A stretch of 8,590 nt of DNA from Limnochordia bacterium (GTDB taxonomy: Bacteria; Bacillota; Limnochordia; Darwinibacteriales; SLO01), in assembly GCA_007132635.1 (NCBI GenBank), contig SLOG01000211.1, forward strand, positions 1 to 8,590, written 5' to 3'. The position numbers were made by a program, and so were the translations under genes. The stretch's first letter is position 1, and each line of letters begins with the position of its first letter. This document shows positions 1 through 6,193 of the stretch, in pieces. Under the pieces are notes generated by a model. The model ran no database searches, was not told the origin of the DNA, and saw only the letters and a list, made by a program, of their open reading frames with translations.

Positions 1-303
1 CTCCCGGATATCCTCGCGCGTAGGTACGGGATGACCCGTCACAATGGCCTCCATGCCTTCCGCTACATTACTCCAAACGCATCCCCACGCATCCACATGC
101 TGCCCGGCGGCATAGGTACCGGAAACAGCGTCATAATCCTCTACTTCCATGAAAGACTCGAAAATCTCCGGAAACCGATGCACAAGTTTTCTGAGGCCAT
201 CGCGATGCCGGCGCCAAGTCGCTGGAAGGAAACTCACTCCCACAGGGATGTATTCTGGGTACTCGCGTTTCAAAGATTTCATTCGATCATCCATGGTGCT
301 CAT
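1..303 (-). CDS. URO-D (uroporphyrinogen decarboxylase-like) family protein, N-terminal part
   Basis: The minus-strand frame is open from an ATG at 303 to the left edge, giving 101 residues; the C-terminus lies outside the window. A G-rich ribosome binding site (GGGGGG) sits about 7 bases upstream of the ATG. A second in-frame ATG lies three codons in, at 294. The visible part ends in a stretch with GQHVDAWGCVWSN followed by EGMEAIVTGHPV, which I recognise from the broad URO-D superfamily proteins often annotated as decarboxylase or methyltransferase-like. The N-terminal signature of true HemE (a PVWxMRQAGRY-type motif) is absent, so haem synthesis is unlikely. Family relatives include corrinoid-dependent methyltransferases and many proteins of unknown role. 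It is divergent from the DUF192 gene. I am confident of the gene and fairly confident of the family; the substrate is unknown. Confidence 0.8.
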   Translation of the reverse strand, partial: MSTMDDRMKSLKREYPEYIPVGVSFLPATWRRHRDGLRKLVHRFPEIFESFMEVEDYDAVSGTYAAGQHVDAWGCVWSNVAEGMEAIVTGHPVPTREDIRE

Positions 304-365
304 TGTCTGTCCCCCCGTGTCAAATGATATGTTGGAAATCCCATGCATAGTTCAATCTTTTTTGG

Positions 366-437
366 ACGAAATGGCAGGAACCGTGTGCTGTTTCTCGAAG
401 CACTTAGCGGGACGTTTACAACCTGTTGCCATTTCGT
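366..437. repeat. Long-range inverted repeat in the divergent control region
   Basis: ACGAAATGGCA at 366-376 is the exact reverse complement of TGCCATTTCGT at 427-437, giving 11-bp arms with centres 61 bp apart. Between them is a smaller hairpin, GTGCT at 385-389 with AGCAC at 399-403. No T-run follows, so it is not a normal terminator. The right arm falls exactly inside the spacer of the predicted promoter for the DUF192 gene. That arrangement suits a pair of operators for one regulator, or a cruciform. The functional reading is inference; the repeat itself is seen directly. Confidence 0.6.
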
Positions 438-443
438 TCTATT
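415..443 (+). promoter_or_regulatory. Predicted sigma-70-type promoter for the DUF192 gene
   Basis: TTTACA at 415-420 (5 of 6 to TTGACA) is followed by a 17-bp spacer and TCTATT at 438-443 (4 of 6 to TATAAT). Transcription would start near 450 and leave an 80-base leader. The leader contains a small hairpin, CGGAC at 467-471 with GTCCG at 477-481. The rest of the 304-530 gap must also hold the promoter of the divergent URO-D gene, but I could not pick out a convincing one. Confidence 0.35.
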
Positions 444-530
444 TTCGTTTGCAGTTGCACAAGTCCCGGACGTGCTGTCCGATCGACATAGATAAGCCTG
501 AGCAAAACCCAAACTCAAGGAGGTACGCAG

Positions 531-1022
531 ATGAGTTTTATCCAGAAGCTAGGTATGCCAAAGTTGATTGGTTTGGTCGTTCTATTGGTGGCGATTATCG
601 TACTCATTGTGACTTTGGCAGGTTCGGACCGGGCAACGCAATTGGTGCTTGAACTGCCGCAGACAACATTAACGATCGAGACACCCGACAATGGCAGCGT
701 CGAATTGGAGGTGCGGGAAGCGGATTCGGCGGAGGCGCGCGACACCGGGTTTAGCGGTGTTGATCCAGAGGTGATTGCCGAAACGATTCTGTTTATAGAA
801 ATTCCCTTTTCTGCCAGTGCCCCCTACCAGGTCGACGATCTTCAGTCGTCCATCGACATTGCGTTCTTCGACGAAGCTGGCCAATTCATGAGCATCCAGG
901 CTGCATCGCCGGACCAGACTGCTGGATTCCGTCCGGATGGCCGTTACAAGTACATTCTACTTGCCCGTGAAGGCTTGTTCGCAGAGAGAGGAATCACAGA
1001 GGGAAGTCGACTAATTCCTTAA
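531..1022 (+). CDS. Membrane-anchored DUF192 family protein
   Basis: This is a 163-residue protein starting at ATG 531, with a textbook AGGAGG 7 bases upstream. Residues 12-30 form one hydrophobic membrane anchor (LIGLVVLLVAIIVLIV), leaving residues 31-163 probably outside the cytoplasm. The outer part resembles the DUF192 (COG1430) beta-barrel fold. It has an early ADSAEARDTG segment where the family has its ER-x-x-GLM turn, then SIDIAFFDEAGQFMSI matching the family's LDI-F-D-xG-I core. It ends in ILLAREGLFAERGI-EGS, matching the family's closing AG-x-x-GI-x-GD segment. The usual WM-NT stretch is replaced by YQVDDLQSS, so it is a divergent member. DUF192 proteins are small extracytoplasmic proteins whose function is not established. 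It stands alone, with its own predicted promoter and no downstream partner in the same transcript that I can prove. Confidence 0.82.
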   Translation: MSFIQKLGMPKLIGLVVLLVAIIVLIVTLAGSDRATQLVLELPQTTLTIETPDNGSVELEVREADSAEARDTGFSGVDPEVIAETILFIEIPFSASAPYQVDDLQSSIDIAFFDEAGQFMSIQAASPDQTAGFRPDGRYKYILLAREGLFAERGITEGSRLIP

Positions 1023-1075
1023 CGGCATGCTACCACAGCTGGCTCCGCCTAAAGACTGATGGCACTATCGTTCTA

Positions 1076-1142
1076 GGGAGGGTTCACTCGCCCCTTATAT
1101 TCTGTTACAATCGAAGTGAAGCTTATGCGGGCGAACCCTCCC
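1076..1142. repeat. Inverted repeat flanking the promoter of the hydrophobic mini-protein
   Basis: GGGAGGGTT at 1076-1084 pairs perfectly with AACCCTCCC at 1134-1142. CGCCC at 1089-1093 pairs with GGGCG at 1129-1133. This gives 14 paired bases with only a four-base bulge (CACT, 1085-1088) on the left side. The enclosed 35 bases contain a predicted -10 element, while the left arm overlaps the -35. No T-run follows the right arm, so a rho-independent terminator is unlikely. A looping repressor with two sites, or a leader structure in read-through RNA, are the two readings I favour. Confidence 0.65.
1083..1111 (+). promoter_or_regulatory. Predicted extended -10 promoter for the hydrophobic mini-protein
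   Basis: TTCACT at 1083-1088 (4 of 6 to TTGACA) lies exactly 17 bp before TACAAT at 1106-1111 (5 of 6 to TATAAT). A TG one base before the hexamer gives TGTTACAAT, an extended -10. Transcription would start near 1118, leaving a leader of about 66 bases that contains only the right arm of the surrounding inverted repeat. Confidence 0.5.
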
Positions 1143-1183
1143 AAGGACCCCCGCAGATACGTCCTCAGAAAGGTGGAGCGTAC

Positions 1184-1408
1184 ATGCTGCGAGCTCTGTT
1201 TGGCCTGGCGGTATCAGTCTTGACGTTGGTATTTGTTGGAGCCGTACTCTTCGGAGTCGTGGGTCCTCTCCTTATCGTTGTCTTTGGTTTCCTAGGTGTA
1301 GTATTATTCCTCGTGATGGGCCTCCCTCTTATTCTTCCGCTTCTGCCACTCTTCCTCTTAGTTCTCCCGATACTGCTTCTTATTTGGTTTGTCCGACTTT
1401 TGCTGTAA
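1184..1408 (+). CDS. Small extremely hydrophobic membrane protein, unknown function
   Basis: This is a 74-residue protein from ATG 1184, with GGTGGAG 5 bases upstream as ribosome binding site. Twenty-six residues are leucine and fourteen are valine. The only charged residues are arginines at 3 and 71, and there is no Asp, Glu, Lys, His, Asn or Gln. It should span the membrane two or more times, with breaks at glycine and proline (GVVGP near 24-28, then a proline-rich stretch near 48-62). I recognise no family. Support for it being real comes from the ribosome binding site, the well-placed extended -10 promoter and the fact that the rest of the gap is empty. Its last 29 bases overlap the 3' end of the sensor gene on the other strand. 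Chance remains possible because T-rich DNA easily encodes such sequence. Confidence 0.6.
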   Translation: MLRALFGLAVSVLTLVFVGAVLFGVVGPLLIVVFGFLGVVLFLVMGLPLILPLLPLFLLVLPILLLIWFVRLLL

Positions 1409-4157
1409 GGACTTCCATAAAAATGGGTACTAAAGACGGGTCAAACTGTGTGCCGGAGCAGCGTTCGATTTCTGCCATGGCCTCCGCCGGTTTCATGGCT
1501 GCGCGGTAAGGCCTGTCGCTGGTCATCGCATCGTACGAGTCAACGATTGCGATGATCCTTGCCGCCAAGGGTATCTCCGTACCCGAGAGTCCCTGTGGAT
1601 AACCTTCTCCATCCCAACGTTCGTGGTGTGTCAAGATACCTTCCGCCACCGATGCAAGGTCGGGCGATGTGGACGCAATGCGGTGTCCGATCTCGGGATG
1701 CCTTCGCATTGTCTCCCACTCGTCTTCATCGAGACCGCCCGGCTTCACCAGGATCTCTTCTGGAATCGCGACCTTACCTAGATCATGCAGTACAGCAATC
1801 AATGAGAGTTTATTTATTTCTTGTTCGGGAAGTTCCAGACGCCGCCCGATGCTCACCGCCAGAGCCTCCAGGTGGAGGGCATGCTGTTCAGTCTCGTAAC
1901 TCTTCTCACGAAGAATTCGCTGCAGTGAAGCTAGAAGAACGTTGCGGCTGCTCTGAGAATCCGTCGTCTTATGCCGATAGAGATGGTCCTCGGCTTGGCG
2001 CAGAATGTCCTGGAAATCATCTTGGACATTTGTCAATTCGGCACAACCCCACGACAGGCTTAACTCTAAGGCCGCTTCAGCCCCTTCTTTCATGGTTCCG
2101 TTGAGATCGCGACAGAGTTCCACGGCCTGCACCTCAGTAGTTTCTGGAAGCAGCAGGACAAACTCGTCACCTCCCCAACGACCCAAGACATCCGACCTCC
2201 TCCGCAGTTTGCGAAGGACAAAAGCCGCTTGCTTCAGCAGCTCATCACCTGTTTGGTAACCCAATGAGTCGTTGACCATTTTTAACCCATTGACGTCCAC
2301 CATGACAACACTTATCGGGAAGGAGTTCTCAGTCACTAGCTCTTGCAGTTTTTCCTCAACAACGGAGCGTGTGTATAACCCTGTCAATGCATCGTGACTC
2401 GTCTGGTAGCGGAGCCGCTCCTCCACAATTCGATGGTGGGTTGTCACCTCTGTATACACAATGATACCGCCAATCGATCCATCGTAATGGTACCAGGGCC
2501 GGCACTCCCAGTCTGTGTAATCAACGGTGCCGTCATCTCGCAGAAAAATGTCGTCGTGCCCAGTCTGAACTACGCCTGTTAAGGCACGCTGGTGCGCATC
2601 CCTCCATTTTTGCGGCAAGTCCGGGAACACTTCGTAGTGGTGCTTGCCGATTACGTCCTGCTCCTGGACACGATAGTCATCCAAATAACGCTGACTGACA
2701 TAGATGTACCGAAGACCAGTGTCGTGCACAGCGATGGCGCTCTTTGCATGTCGGATGACAAAATCCATGAGGTGATCCCACGCCTTCTGCCGGGTGTCCG
2801 CCTCTACCTGCGCTGTAATGTCCGTATAAACGACAGCCAGCTGTTCTCGGCTAGTCGAATACACAAGTATGTCAAAGTGACGCTTTCCGTCATTCGTCTG
2901 ATGGCGAAACCCCATGGACTCTCCCGTCCTGTCCACGCGGCGAAGCCGCTCATACCAGCCGCGCCCCACTGCAGTCCCAAGGACGTCGATGCGGTGGCCT
3001 TGTACATCCTCTCCTTTAACACCAAAAAGATCCTCAAACGCCACGTTTATCTCAATCACGCGAAAATCAGAACCCGCATCATCTAAACTTGCGTCGGTTT
3101 CGCAGATGACCACCGCTGCGGAGGAGTTCTCAAAGAGCCCTCGAAAGCGGGCTTCGCTCTGCTGGAGACGCCTCTGCACGGCGTATTGTTCAGTCACATC
3201 ATGGAACACGAGGATAACGCCCAAGATCTCTCCGGATGCATCACGTATAGGGGCCGCGCTGTCGGCAATTTGGTACTCTCTTCCATCTGCGGCAAGTAGG
3301 CTTGTATGGTTGGCGAGACTAACGATGTCCCCATCAGCCAAAACCTTGCTGACCGGATCCGTTATAGGCATGCGTGTTTCCGTGTCGACAATGCGGAATA
3401 CTTCGGTCAGAGTTTTCCCGAGAGCCTTCTCCCTCGGTAATCCCACTAGTTTCTCAGCAACTGAGTTTACTCGTGTGATGAATCCGTGGCTATCCGTGGC
3501 GATCACCGCATCGCCGATGGATTCTAGAGTTATCTCCAGATTCTGCTCCCGTTCCCGCAGTTCCGCGTTGAGGCTGTGCTGCTCCAACTCCGCTCTCCGG
3601 CGAAACCGAAGCAGAAAGAAAAGGACCCCAGCCGTCACCACAGTCAGAAGCACTGCTAGGCTGCTGGCTATGAGAATCCACCTGGCCTGCTGTTCGACTT
3701 GCGTCACAGCTTCCGTGTAACTGGTTATGTCAGCAATCGTGCCAAAAACCGAATGGGTACTCGGGTCATACTCGCCTATGGAACGAACATGGACCAGACG
3801 GCCATCGCTGGGACGTTCAATGGTGAACTGTACATCATACGGCGTTCCATCGTTTATAAGAGCGCGAAGCGCATCGTCCAGCAGGGGACGGTATTCCGGT
3901 AACGGAATCGACTGCACCTCAGCGATGCTCCACTCCAGGCCTTCTAATCCGTAGATCAACCGCGCTCCCTCAGAGGCTGCCACTCGGTCGTCAGCTAGGT
4001 GAAACTCCCAGTGTCCGAGTTCGGCGATCCGCTCTGCCCGCGAATAGCGAGCGGCGAAATTCTCATTGGTCTCCGCTTGCGCGGCCGCAAACCGACTCGT
4101 CGCAACGACGCAGACTAACAGCACCAAAACAGCAGTGCTAAAAAATCGGTGGATCAT
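1380..4157 (-). CDS. Membrane PAS sensor with GGDEF and HD-GYP domains (cyclic-di-GMP turnover)
   Basis: This is a 925-residue protein; ATG 4157 is preceded by GGGAGGTGG 7 bases upstream. Residues 1-28 look like a signal peptide. A PAS-like domain (about 42-150) therefore lies outside the membrane, followed by a membrane helix (159-184) and a short coiled coil (186-210). Cytoplasmic PAS domains follow at about 207-325, 332-452 and 456-580. The GGDEF domain (582-733) keeps D621, GGDEF at 662-666 and an RxxD inhibitory site at R653-D656. The HD-GYP domain (738-917) keeps H791-D792, H820, H844-H845, GYP at 852-854 and D873. By family knowledge, GGDEF makes cyclic di-GMP from GTP and HD-GYP hydrolyses it; both look intact. 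The gene is divergent from the secreted HExxH protein and overlaps the mini-protein gene at its 3' end. The architecture is sure; the signal sensed is unknown. Confidence 0.95.
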   Translation of the reverse strand: MIHRFFSTAVLVLLVCVVATSRFAAAQAETNENFAARYSRAERIAELGHWEFHLADDRVAASEGARLIYGLEGLEWSIAEVQSIPLPEYRPLLDDALRALINDGTPYDVQFTIERPSDGRLVHVRSIGEYDPSTHSVFGTIADITSYTEAVTQVEQQARWILIASSLAVLLTVVTAGVLFFLLRFRRRAELEQHSLNAELREREQNLEITLESIGDAVIATDSHGFITRVNSVAEKLVGLPREKALGKTLTEVFRIVDTETRMPITDPVSKVLADGDIVSLANHTSLLAADGREYQIADSAAPIRDASGEILGVILVFHDVTEQYAVQRRLQQSEARFRGLFENSSAAVVICETDASLDDAGSDFRVIEINVAFEDLFGVKGEDVQGHRIDVLGTAVGRGWYERLRRVDRTGESMGFRHQTNDGKRHFDILVYSTSREQLAVVYTDITAQVEADTRQKAWDHLMDFVIRHAKSAIAVHDTGLRYIYVSQRYLDDYRVQEQDVIGKHHYEVFPDLPQKWRDAHQRALTGVVQTGHDDIFLRDDGTVDYTDWECRPWYHYDGSIGGIIVYTEVTTHHRIVEERLRYQTSHDALTGLYTRSVVEEKLQELVTENSFPISVVMVDVNGLKMVNDSLGYQTGDELLKQAAFVLRKLRRRSDVLGRWGGDEFVLLLPETTEVQAVELCRDLNGTMKEGAEAALELSLSWGCAELTNVQDDFQDILRQAEDHLYRHKTTDSQSSRNVLLASLQRILREKSYETEQHALHLEALAVSIGRRLELPEQEINKLSLIAVLHDLGKVAIPEEILVKPGGLDEDEWETMRRHPEIGHRIASTSPDLASVAEGILTHHERWDGEGYPQGLSGTEIPLAARIIAIVDSYDAMTSDRPYRAAMKPAEAMAEIERCSGTQFDPSLVPIFMEVLTAKVGQTK

Positions 4158-4316
4158 GGGCGTTCCACCTCCCTGTAGTGAAACCGATTCTAATTTGTTC
4201 TGCAGTTAGTGTTTTTTTCCTGCCTCAGTACTTCACATATTTTCCAGGATAGGCAGGGCGGCCTCCTGGCAAAGGCGAAATCTCCAAAAAGCACACCCAA
4301 GTCTGGAGGTCTTCTC

Positions 4317-5345
4317 ATGCGCGTATTAGCTTTGGTTGCGCTTCTCGCAATTCTTTTTCTTATGTCAACCTTAGCCGGCAATGTTAGCGCCACCACTACA
4401 GGCATTGACACTCGTCAGGCACTGAACATCTCGCTGCACGTCTTTGCTCACCTGGATGTTGGACCCAACCCAGCCAGCAACTACGATCCGGACTACGTTC
4501 ATCGAGCTGGCTCACAGGTTACTGCGAGCCACCGGGAACTTGCTCAATTTGTGCAAGAGTTTCCCGATCTCAACCTACTCACTGTGATACCCGTCTATTT
4601 CACCGAAGTCGATCACTTCCTCAAGACATTGAGGGTCGCCCTAAATCCAGAAGAGAACCAGCTAGACACACTACCGCTCAGCGAAGCGGCCGCAGCACAG
4701 GGCCTGCAGCCATTTCTATCCCGGCTTCCCAAACGTGCCCTCCAACTGTTCGTAGAGTTAGCTGCCTCAACCCAAACGGCGTTGGCTGAATTGGAGGCGA
4801 CGGTGTGGGCGCGCCAACAGAGCCGTCGGGAATGGTTACAGGATTTTTGGGACCATGAAGGTGAAAAAGCCATCAGCAGTTTCTTCGCTGCCAACGGCTT
4901 TTATGACTTTTGGATCACGGCGTCTCCGGCTATGCGGAACAATGGGCGCGGCTTTCCGGGATTGTTTCCAGGGCAGGCCGCAGCGGTCACTCTGCTTCCA
5001 GAATCTGCTGAAGCAGTCTTTTTCAGCTACTCACTCGCTGTGCATGAAATGATTCACCAGGTAACCGATAGTGTTGTCTACTCTGTCCTCCAAGTGCAGC
5101 CGGAAGACCGGTCCATAGACCCTAATGACTCGTTGGGCATGGGAATCCACATTCAACTGGAGAACGCTGTCATCCTCACGCAGTACTGGATCATGAAAGC
5201 CCATGATCCGGCCTGGGCTGAGGATTACCTCTTGTTCATGTCCGACTGGTCTGGCGAACCCTACGCAGACCTTGAAGCGCTCAGGAATCGCTTTCCTGTC
5301 CAGCAAGAGCTGGAACCTGCCTTGCGGACTCTGTTAACTCCGTAA
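4317..5345 (+). CDS. Secreted HExxH protein, probable zinc metallopeptidase of unrecognised family
   Basis: The chosen start is ATG 4317, giving 342 residues, because GGAGG lies 7 bases upstream and a clean signal peptide follows. That peptide is an MRV start, a hydrophobic core to about residue 20 and probable cleavage after NVSA at 25. The frame is open further upstream to 4209, but that would bury the signal peptide. Residues 243-247 read HEMIH, the zinc-binding HExxH motif, preceded by a hydrophobic helix (FFSYSLAV). E282, in QLENAV 35 residues later, is a candidate third ligand, as in gluzincin-type enzymes. The rest is largely helical with no domain I can name. The product is probably exported and may be released or remain at the envelope. 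A catalytic role is inferred from HExxH only. The last 65 bases overlap the CcmD-like gene on the opposite strand. Confidence 0.8.
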   Translation: MRVLALVALLAILFLMSTLAGNVSATTTGIDTRQALNISLHVFAHLDVGPNPASNYDPDYVHRAGSQVTASHRELAQFVQEFPDLNLLTVIPVYFTEVDHFLKTLRVALNPEENQLDTLPLSEAAAAQGLQPFLSRLPKRALQLFVELAASTQTALAELEATVWARQQSRREWLQDFWDHEGEKAISSFFAANGFYDFWITASPAMRNNGRGFPGLFPGQAAAVTLLPESAEAVFFSYSLAVHEMIHQVTDSVVYSVLQVQPEDRSIDPNDSLGMGIHIQLENAVILTQYWIMKAHDPAWAEDYLLFMSDWSGEPYADLEALRNRFPVQQELEPALRTLLTP

Positions 5346-5451
5346 ACGTCTCCCACTGGTTTTCGAGACGATCCTGTTGCTGCCCCAGCAGGGCAAGATA
5401 ACCGAAGATCAGCAGCCAGATCGCTCCATAGGCTAGAGCCAGGTATACCAT
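5281..5451 (-). CDS. CcmD-like single-span membrane mini-protein
   Basis: This is a 56-residue protein starting at ATG 5451, with AGGAGGA 9 bases upstream. Residues 3-22 form one membrane helix with the pattern AYGAIWLLIFGYLALLG, followed by QQQDRLENQ. An AY-xx-W helix near the N-terminus followed by a charged, R/Q-rich turn is typical of CcmD family proteins, which help the haem-exporting CcmABC complex in cytochrome c maturation. Residues 32-56 form a polar tail beyond the usual core. No other ccm gene is visible within the window, so it is solitary here and its partner is unknown. Its 3' half overlaps the end of the HExxH gene by 65 bases, tail to tail. The frame extends upstream to 5529, but the ribosome binding site marks 5451. 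The gene is likely; the family match is good but rests on a short sequence. Confidence 0.75.
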   Translation of the reverse strand: MVYLALAYGAIWLLIFGYLALLGQQQDRLENQWETFTELTESARQVPALAGQESDS

Positions 5452-5472
5452 AGTTGAATCTCCTCCTAGATA

Positions 5473-5487
5473 ACTCGCGCTGCGAGT
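5473..5487. other. Short perfect hairpin, possible weak terminator or leader hairpin
   Basis: ACTCGC at 5473-5478 and GCGAGT at 5482-5487 form a 6-bp stem with a three-base loop. On the plus strand it is followed by GTTTAGTTT, so it could be a weak terminator for the HExxH gene ending 127 bases earlier. On the minus strand it ends about 5 bases before the ribosome binding site (5467-5461) of the CcmD-like gene, where it could affect translation. The sequence alone does not decide between these. Confidence 0.4.
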
Positions 5488-5543
5488 GTTTAGTTTAAAT
5501 TCATCAAAGGAACCAGAAAATGAATGCAATACTACATATGAAC

Positions 5544-5552
5544 ATTATCACA
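5544..5552 (-). promoter_or_regulatory. Predicted extended -10 promoter for the CcmD-like gene
   Basis: Read on the minus strand this is TGTGATAAT: a TG element, one base, then GATAAT (5 of 6 to TATAAT). No good -35 lies 17 bp upstream, but extended -10 promoters can do without one. Transcription would start near 5537, giving an 86-base leader that contains the hairpin at 5473-5487. A weaker plus-strand candidate for the DUF456 gene overlaps it face to face: TTATCA at 5545-5550 and CATAAG at 5568-5573, 17-bp spacer. Confidence 0.35.
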
Positions 5553-5689
5553 AAAGCAGCCGTACAACATAAGGCTCTGGACAGGTCAAGACAGTGATCC
5601 AAAGAGCAAGACTAAGCAGCGTATGCATCGCCGTAACTCCCTTTGCAGGTGTTTGACTACCAATGCCGAATTCCTAGCCATTGTAAGAG

Positions 5690-5695
5690 AGGAGG
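5690..5695 (+). promoter_or_regulatory. Ribosome binding site that sets the GTG start of the DUF456 gene
   Basis: AGGAGG lies 8 bases before GTG 5704. The in-frame ATG at 5623 has no such site and would add 27 polar residues before the first membrane helix, so the GTG is the better start. Confidence 0.8.
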
Positions 5696-5703
5696 AACTT
5701 GCC

Positions 5704-6183
5704 GTGGCTTTAATCTGGTGGTTTTTCATCCTTGTCTGTTTTCTGTTGAGCTTCATCGGGATTATCTATCCCATCATCCCCGGGGTAGGCCTCATCTGGC
5801 TGGGCGCCGCCATCTACCATCTGCTGATTAACTCCGATGCCCTGACATGGACCACTTGGGGCACCTTTACGGTCTTTACGGCACTCATCCTGCTGTCGGA
5901 CCAATCAGCGAACTACTACGTAGTTCGTCGTCACGGTACATCACGGCTGGGGGTGTGGGCCGCCGTCGTCGGTGTCATCATAGGCGCCTTCATTATGCCG
6001 CCGTTTGGCCTCTTGTTCGTACCCTTCCTCTTTGTTCTTGTCGCAGAGATCAGCCAAAACCGTCCCCTGGACAGAGCCTTGACCGCAGCGTTTGCAACCT
6101 TAGTCGCTTTCGTCACAAGCGCCGTTGCCAAGGCCATCCTTCACGTACTGATGATCATCATATTCTTTCTAGATATGGCATGA
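5704..6183 (+). CDS. DUF456 family integral membrane protein
   Basis: Starting at GTG 5704 the protein has 159 residues and begins at once with a membrane helix. Hydrophobic segments lie at about 4-18, 22-41, 50-66, 83-113 (probably two passes) and 125-156. The first segments carry IGIIYPIIPGVGLIWLGA, which matches the DUF456 pattern of G-x-x-xP-x-xPG followed by an WLG motif. Later, RRHGTSRLGVWAAVVG followed by a G-x-F-xx-PPFGLLF-PFL segment matches the family's G-sk-G-xx-GA-xxG-xx-G and P-x-G-xx-x-GPF blocks. The function of the family is not known. The gene ends only 10 bp before the stop of the sugar operon coming from the other side. The family call is good; the role is unknown. Confidence 0.85.
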   Translation: MALIWWFFILVCFLLSFIGIIYPIIPGVGLIWLGAAIYHLLINSDALTWTTWGTFTVFTALILLSDQSANYYVVRRHGTSRLGVWAAVVGVIIGAFIMPPFGLLFVPFLFVLVAEISQNRPLDRALTAAFATLVAFVTSAVAKAILHVLMIIIFFLDMA

Positions 6184-6193
6184 ACGCCGCCGA

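Noticed and set aside
1..303. HemE (true uroporphyrinogen decarboxylase)
   Set aside because: The conserved N-terminal substrate-binding signature of HemE is absent; the visible sequence fits the wider URO-D-like superfamily only.
149..652. Plus-strand open frame running from the URO-D gene into the DUF192 gene
   Set aside because: It overlaps two better supported genes, has low-complexity character and lacks a ribosome binding site.
1076..1142. Inverted repeat considered as a rho-independent terminator for the DUF192 gene
   Set aside because: There is no T-run after the right arm, the loop is 35 bases long, and a promoter lies inside it.
1559..2104. Open frame of 181 codons on the plus strand opposite the HD-GYP and GGDEF domains
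   Set aside because: It lies entirely antisense to conserved catalytic domains, is Pro/Arg/Ser-rich, and has no ribosome binding site or recognisable family.
2914..3720. Long open frame (268 codons) on the plus strand inside the sensor gene
   Set aside because: It is antisense to the PAS region of a clearly real gene. Its translation is rich in Ser and Arg, with no domain, as expected of a shadow frame.
4209..4316. N-terminal extension of the HExxH protein to ATG 4209
   Set aside because: It would put 36 polar residues before a clean signal peptide, while the ribosome binding site points to ATG 4317.
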